NCBI RefSeq assembly: GCF_002234675.1
Contig: NC_019876.2
Location: 17,677,354 to 17,741,353, forward strand
Reading direction: 5' to 3'
DNA from: Oryzias latipes
Taxonomy: Eukaryota; Chordata; Actinopteri; Beloniformes; Adrianichthyidae
Length of the DNA stretch: 64,000 bases
Both the position numbers and the translations under genes were made by a program. Of this stretch, positions 57,520-64,000 are shown piece after piece (within the stretch, counting starts at the first letter, position 1; each line of letters starts with the position of its first letter). The notes under the pieces were generated by a model, which saw only the letters and a program-made list of their open reading frames with translations, made no database searches and had not been told where the DNA came from.

Positions 57520-58900
57520 CATTCTCACAATCATGTTGCTTACAGAAAATAAATGCTTTGTATGAAAAGATTATGAACACTGAACTATGAAAATCTATGA
57601 CTTGAGTGTTTGTTTGGTTTTTCGTCTCAGCGGGTATTAAAGAACATTTAGGTTTTTCTGCTTTTCATTGATCCACTCGAATTGTCCAGAAGTTTGAAAT
57701 CTATTTTAAGACTTTCCCAATCTGACAGTTCAGATCTGAATCCCCCTAAATCCTCTGTTACTTTTTCTGTTTCACTTATGGATTCTACCAGAGTGTGAAC
57801 ATTTTTGAGGTTAAAAGAAACATGGATTGATAGGACAATGTTTTTTAACTTTTAATTTTTTTGACTGTTCAAAGTGGGATTTGGGTGAAAATAAAAATTA
57901 ATTCAAAGAATAACCAAGCTGACTAATTTACAAAAAACCCACCTCAAATCTTCCATACATTCAAAAACTGACTAGTGTTCTAGCCTTTAACTAAACACTA
58001 AACAGAGTTTATTTTTCCTGAATTGTTCATAAACTAAAAACCTAAATGACAGTCTTAATTAAAAAAACAGATTTCTTAAAAACATACTATTTCTGTTTTG
58101 GACTTTTGCTGTGGTCTCCATTTAATTTTCCAGCAAAACAAATGGTTGAAAAACAAATTTCTTATCTCACCCAAAAACAGGAGATATTATTGAAAAGGCC
58201 AGGATGTCCCCTTTATAACACATCCAGATTTAAAGTATTTCAAATGAGTCAAATTCATAAATGAATGCGCTGGGAAGTTAAGAAAAAAAGAATAGTAAAT
58301 AAAGAATTTTATTCAGTGTCTCCATGGTGCTGAAATGTTTCTTCTTTTTCTTTTTCTGATAACATGACTATAGATTTTGTTTTTCAGAATAAACCAAAGT
58401 GATACAGGGAAATTGGCCACATGTCAATATTTTAATTTCCTTGTGGGAATCCCGGAGATTTACCAAAACATGAAGCAAAACTGAAAGTATTTGTTCCTCA
58501 CCCTCATTGTTTCTGAACTTTTTCTGTCAGAGAAAAAAGGTTGTGATCATTACACATGCTTGCTTTAGGCTCCACCTTTTTTACCATGAGCAATAACATC
58601 AACAAGACTTCACTGCGCCTGTGCGTTGGTTCGGGAATCCCCCACATTATTTGCAAGGAACAAACTAAAAGTATGCTTAGAAGAGCAGCTGAGCTCAGTT
58701 TACAGCCCATAATACAATCAGGATTGCTCATTCCTGGTACTCGAGATGTACTACCCTGCCTATTTTCCATCTCTCCCTGCACTGCTTGCTGGTGATTACC
58801 TGGACCAATCGTGCTCATTCAATCAGAATGTGGAGACATGTGCTTGAGCTAATCAGCAGCTAGCAAGGCTTGGAGATCTGGAAAACAGTCAGAATGAGAT
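57520..58900. other. Intergenic, no gene seen
   Basis: AT-rich DNA between the direct-repeat block and the RBR-K promoter. ORFs at 58504-58818 on both strands overlap each other and show no domain. Confidence 0.5.
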
Positions 58901-59101
58901 CTCGAGGACCAGGAACGGGCAGCTCTGTATCAATCATTTACAGGAATTAGCAGCTTGTCTTACATTAGAACCACTAGAGGCGGAGTTTGATTTGAAACTG
59001 ATTTGTTTCACTGTTTTCACAAGTGGAAAAAGACAAAGCTAAATGAAACCAAAAAGTTTATTTCTTAGCTGGAGGGATTTTGAAAAACAATTTTCAGCAT
59101 A

Positions 59102-60267
59102 ATGGGTGGCAACAAAATAAGTAAAATGGAAAAGGTTTACAATCTGAAGGATAAAACATTTAAATTTGTGGATAGAGAGGATGAATTAGACTGTAAGTAA
59201 CTCATTTCTTTCCTTACTTTTCTTTTTTTTCTACTGTTAAAGCAGCAAATCCTTGTGGGAAAGCTTTAACTGCTTTTACTCTATCTTGTGTGATTGTTTT
59301 GTGTCAGTTCTCTGTGAAGAATTTGCGTCTGCTAGAGCAGAGATGTCCTGTGGTCATGCTGTGACTCCCATGTCTCTCACCAACTGGTGCCGCTTGCTCC
59401 TTGAAAAGGTTTGGGATCATTTTCCATCTTCAAATTGATAAGAAACATCTGAATTCTGATTTATACACACTTCCTATCATAGAAAACAGAAAACATTTAG
59501 GCTAAAATGTGGTTTGTCATTTGATTTATTAACACTGGTTGTCTTTGTTGTTTCTGTGCAGGGGGAGAGGCGGTTTGTTTGTGGCATGAGTGGCTGTGAT
59601 ACGGAGTGGTCTTATGAGGAGGTCTGTAAAATGGCTCTACTGACCCCTGAGGAGAAGAAGTATTTTGAAAAAACGATGAAAATCATCGCTGAAAGAGAAC
59701 ACATAAAAAATACTAAATTAGTGAGTATCTCAGTGAAAGGACTGCATTTCTAATTTACACACAATTTGAGCTTTTCTACTGATCCTTCTATCACCCTCTC
59801 ATTTATCCCAGTGTCCTAGATGCAAAGTCCCTGTGACGAGGAAAGATGAGTCTAACCTGAGAGTGCGTTGCCAAGTTTGCTCAAAAAAGAAAAGGAGAGA
59901 CTTTGATTTCTGCTGGCAGTGTCTGAAAGAGTGGAAGGGTCCACAGCCACGCACAGACCACTGTGATAATGACGGCTGCTTCAGCGAGGCTCTCAGAACT
60001 TTGAGAACCTGCCCAGATATCACCTTTGAATCAGTTGGAGGAGTAAAGGGATGTCCCTCCATCAGGGCCTGTCCCACCTGTGGCTCTCTGGTGCAGCACA
60101 GCTCAAAATACTGTAAAAGCATTGTGTGTCCTCGATGTAAGGTGAAGTTTTGTTTTGTGTGTCTAAAAATCATGACTGAATGCACAAAAACAAGTGATGC
60201 GTATTTATCCTGCTCCAGTGGAGTCGCCCCCAGACAGACCTCCATTCCTGTGTGGCATCAAAAGTGA
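59102..60267 (+). CDS. RBR-type E3 ligase-like protein (RBR-K)
   Basis: Four exons, 59102-59192, 59308-59408, 59562-59720 and 59812-60267; phases 1/0/0; 268 residues. Exon 1 starts MGGNKISKMEKVYN. RING1 is SCGHAVTPMSLTNWCRLLL with FVCGMSGCDTEWSYEEV. The IBR is CPRCKVPV ... FCWQCLKEWKG ... CDNDGC. RING2 is RACPTCGSLVQHSSKYCKSI ... CPRCKVKFCFVC with presumed catalytic Cys218. The C-terminus is APRQTSIPVWHQK. The first three exons have the same lengths as in RBR-H (91, 101, 159 nt), and the upstream ~170 bp also align with the RBR-H promoter, so the two are tandem duplicates. AATAAA at 60338-60343 follows the stop by ~70 bp. Confidence 0.85.
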
Positions 60268-60337
60268 TGTGACTTTAGAGAACAGACATGTAGAAAATGT
60301 TCAGAAAATGTTTCCTTACAAAATGTATCAAGTTTAC

Positions 60338-60343
60338 AATAAA
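60338..60343 (+). terminator. Polyadenylation signal AATAAA for RBR-K
   Basis: Canonical hexamer 70 bp after the stop codon. Confidence 0.5.
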
Positions 60344-60757
60344 GGCACAGATAACACACATGTTGCTTTAGCTACTTTCAATCTGCTTTTTTAAGTGTAT
60401 TTACTGTTTTTTATTTCCAGGGGTTTAAGATCTCTGAAGTCAATCATACAATAAAGGGACTTTGGCAGACTGAGCAGCTAAAAGAGGAAAGTAGAAAAGA
60501 GTATTAATTTTTTACAAGAAACCTCCAAACCCGGGAGTTTTTTAAAAAAAATTGAAAAGAAACCAAAAAGAACTATTTCAGAAAACCAAAGACTATGGGG
60601 GACATTTATATAGCTGATTCGACTACGTTGCAGAAACCAAACACATTTTTAAAAAGATTATAGTTAAGAGTAAACATAAAACTTGGCCCTTGTAGAGAGA
60701 AAATCACCCAAATTTGTACCAAAAGACAAATAAAGTTTACACAAATCTGATCCAGTA

Positions 60758-61183
60758 ATGAAGAAAGATGAGTCTAACCTGAGAGTGCATTGCCAAGTTT
60801 GCTCAAAAAAGAAAAGGAGAGACTTTGATTTCTGCTGGCAGTGTCTGAAAGAATGGAAGGGTTCACAGCCACGCACAGACCACTGTGATAATGACGGCTG
60901 CTTCAGCGAGGCTCTCAGAACTTTAAGGAATCGCCAAAGTGTTGTCTTTGAATCTGTAGAAGTCAGGGGGTGTCCATCTATCAGGGCCTGTCCCACCTGT
61001 GGATCTCTGCTGGAACACAGCTCACAAGAGTGTAAAAATGTTGTTTGTCCTCGATGCAAAGTGGAGTTCTGCTTTGTGTGTGTTAAAGTCTCAGATGAAT
61101 GCTTGGAAACAAGCACCCATTTTGAACTGTGTTCAGATGGTGTCGCTCCCAGACAAACCTCCATCCCTGTGTGGCATCAGTGA
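60758..61183 (+). pseudogene. RBR last-exon-only copy (RBR-L)
   Basis: A 141-codon frame matches exon 4 of RBR-K from KKDESNLRVHCQVCSKKKRR to APRQTSIPVWHQ. The homology begins after the first IBR CxxC pair, where DNA becomes unrelated, so the IBR is incomplete. RING2 is intact (RACPTCGSLLEHSSQECKNV ... CPRCKVEFCFVC) with the catalytic-type Cys. No exons 1-3 lie upstream. The nearest AG (60748-60749) would join RBR-K exon 3 out of frame, so it is unlikely to be an alternative last exon. The open frame is undamaged, suggesting a recent partial duplication or some residual use. AATAAA occurs at 61224. Confidence 0.65.
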
Positions 61184-61239
61184 AGATACTGGACTATGCA
61201 TTTTTTTCCCCCCCCCACAGTTAAATAAAATTGAATTCT

Positions 61240-63030
61240 TCATGGTCACTGTATTAATTTCCATTGGAACTTGACAAAACAGCAAACAGATGCTACATAG
61301 AGACACATTTTACTATAGAAAGAGTCAAAACAGAACAAGAAAGAAGATCAAGATTTTAATTTTACACATAGATTATAACTGAGAGTAACTAAATCTATAA
61401 TAGCAGCTGTGTATTGGTGTAAAGAGGCAGTTTCACTTTAACGGTTAATTGTCTTCCAAGAAAATGTTTGAGATCTAGCACTGCCCCCTGATATAACACC
61501 TTCACAATAAAGGCTCAGAAAATAAAAATGTATTTGTTAGAATGCCACCCGAATATTTGGGCAAATATGCATTGGCTCAGGCGGTTGAGCAGGTTGTAGG
61601 TGCATACTGGCAGCCATGCCTCTGTCCGTCTGCCCCAGGGCAGCTGTGGCTACATCAGTAGCTACCATCACCAAGTATAAATGAGGAGGGAATAATGGGA
61701 ATAATGGACACATTGTAAGCACTTTGAGCTTCTGGAAAAGCACAGATAAATCTACTCCATAATTATTAAATATGACACAGGAGCTGTTGTTTTTCATCTT
61801 TAAGGTTTTTTTCTGTTGCAGGGCCACACAATCACTCACACATTCATGGGCAACAATCAACATATGAAGCATGTTTTTGGACTGTGAGAGGAAGTCTGGG
61901 TGCTCTGAGAAAACTAAGCAAACTTGCAAATTCAACAGCAAAATCCCCCTCCCAGGATTTGAACCAGCATCATCTCACTTTTCACATAACAATTTTTCTA
62001 AGGATTTTTTTTTTTTTTTTTTGGCCTGTTTCTTTTACTTTCTCTTCTGTGTATTTTATGAGCAATCACATTTATGGTACGATTATCTGCCTGGTGATAA
62101 CTTCTCAAATGTTTGGTACTTTCCTTTTGGTAATTTTTCCTTTCCTGGATTTGCCTTTTTCTTCCTGGTGTGCGTTATTTCTGGTAATGCCAGCACATGG
62201 GTCAAAATTCAACAGAATGTTATCACAGCTCACCTGAACAGGTAGAAAAAATCCCCACCCAGAAAGCACTTGGGTCTCCGAAGAGAAATATGTGATTGGT
62301 TTGATATTTAAAGTTAATCTAATACACAGAAATGGAGCAAAAATCTGAAAAAAATGCTGACTGGGATCTTAACAAGATAATATTTAAGTATCAGAAGAAT
62401 ATAGTAACACAATTGTACTTTGTTAACTTGAGTTACTGTCAGTCTGTAGTTAAAGTCAAGGTTTAAATGTTTTTGTATTTCTTTATAAAGACATGAGATT
62501 TATTTTATCAGTGAAGAATGAATATCTAAGATCCAAACATTCCTTCAAAGGTAAACACTGTAAATTTTGTACATTGACATAACAAACTATTAAATGGAAC
62601 ATTGAGTCTAATTGGAGGCCATGTATCATTTGCAGATTAAAAGCTAAAAGCAGAACTTATAAAATGAAAGTGATTCAAAGTTTTTAGCCTTTCGTTTTTC
62701 TATACTCACAAAAACCAGAAAAACTGCTGACTCAGGCAGTCCACAGATGTCCTACTGTTCCTGAACTCAGCGCTCCACCTGTTGAAGAGCTTTAAACTAC
62801 TATAATTTTGAATCTTAAAAAATATATAAAACATATGCACATATGTTTCTTCACTCTTGACAGTAATTTCTTTATTTTTGTGATTTCTTGATGTCTAACT
62901 GTGCATTATTCTGTCATTTCCCACACACCTTGAATGCAACACAGGGAGCAGTCAACATTTTACCTGCTGTGTCATTTTCACAAAGGCTCCTATGATAGAA
63001 GGAGCTGCTCTTTTGACAACCGGATTAAGG
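61240..63030. other. Intergenic, repeats only
   Basis: It contains a SINE (61557-61765, +), a reverse SINE fragment (~61868-61975, with GATTTGAACC as the reversed B box) and a poly-T run near 62006-62022. No gene seen. Confidence 0.5.
61557..61765 (+). repeat. tRNA-derived SINE (family of 10300-10662), shortened
   Basis: It contains GCCCCAGGGCAGCTGTGGCT, CATCACCAAGTAT and TTGTAAGCACTTTGAGC, in the order opposite to the reverse copy at 10300-10662. The tRNA-like head is mostly missing. Confidence 0.7.
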
Positions 63031-63034
63031 GAAA

Positions 63035-64000
<966 letters not shown>

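Noticed and set aside
60749-61183. RBR-L as an alternative last exon of RBR-K
   Set aside because: The only nearby acceptor would read TAA TGA after the phase-0 exon 3.

Overview
The window is vertebrate, almost certainly teleost, genomic DNA. Genes are split by short GT-AG introns, there is a clear OXA1L orthologue, and the DNA between genes is packed with fish-type repeats: hAT, piggyBac and TA-flanked MITEs, tRNA-derived SINEs, L2-like and other LINE remnants, and a Ty1/copia element. A medaka-like fish is a reasonable guess, but the sequence alone does not prove the species.

Layout. 1-6.4 kb is repeats (two tandem arrays, SINEs, MITEs with a nested hAT). 6.4-6.9 kb may hold the last exon of a + strand gene. 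9.0-17.2 kb is OXA1L on the - strand, reconstructed here as 11 exons with consistent phases. From about 18 kb to the right edge almost every host gene belongs to one of three ubiquitin-pathway families. (1) Small ubiquitin-like proteins (UbL): a lone second exon at 18.1 kb, a diverged lone exon at 20.9 kb, intact two-exon genes at 22.4-23.0 kb (-), 35.5-36.9 kb (-) and 55.4-55.9 kb (+), and a pseudogene at 51.5-51.9 kb (+). (2) RBR-type E3 ligase-like proteins: intact four-exon genes at 42.1-48.9, 52.3-53.7 and 59.1-60.3 kb (+), a two-exon 5' fragment at 37.6-37.9 kb and a last-exon-only copy at 60.8-61.2 kb. (3) Ubiquitin-specific proteases (USP): a complete 11-exon gene at 24.6-34.9 kb (-) and the first three exons of another at 63.0 kb (+), running off the window.

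How they may work together. The intact UbLs carry a GlyGly pair at exactly the register of ubiquitin G75-G76, followed by a removable tail of 1, 4 or 21 residues. They therefore look like conjugatable modifiers that need C-terminal processing. The RBR proteins keep the cysteine that carries the thioester intermediate in that E3 family. The complete USP keeps Cys, His and Asp box residues, and the partial one keeps its Cys box. UbL and RBR genes are neighbours three times (one divergent pair, two same-strand pairs). IRF/ISRE-like motifs lie close to several starts, with one perfect GAAANNGAAA core upstream of the complete USP. My inference is a locally evolving modifier / E3 / protease set, possibly interferon-linked, similar in logic to ISG15-HERC5-USP18 but built from different families. 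This is inferred from sequence and proximity only.

Mobile DNA shapes the locus. An apparently whole, very young copia element sits in intron 1 of one RBR gene, a piggyBac remnant with TTAA ends lies behind the truncated RBR fragment, and several hAT elements with perfect or near-perfect 8-bp target duplications are present, two of them nested inside copies of one MITE family. Exon borders were assigned by eye from splice consensus, phase continuity and family similarity.
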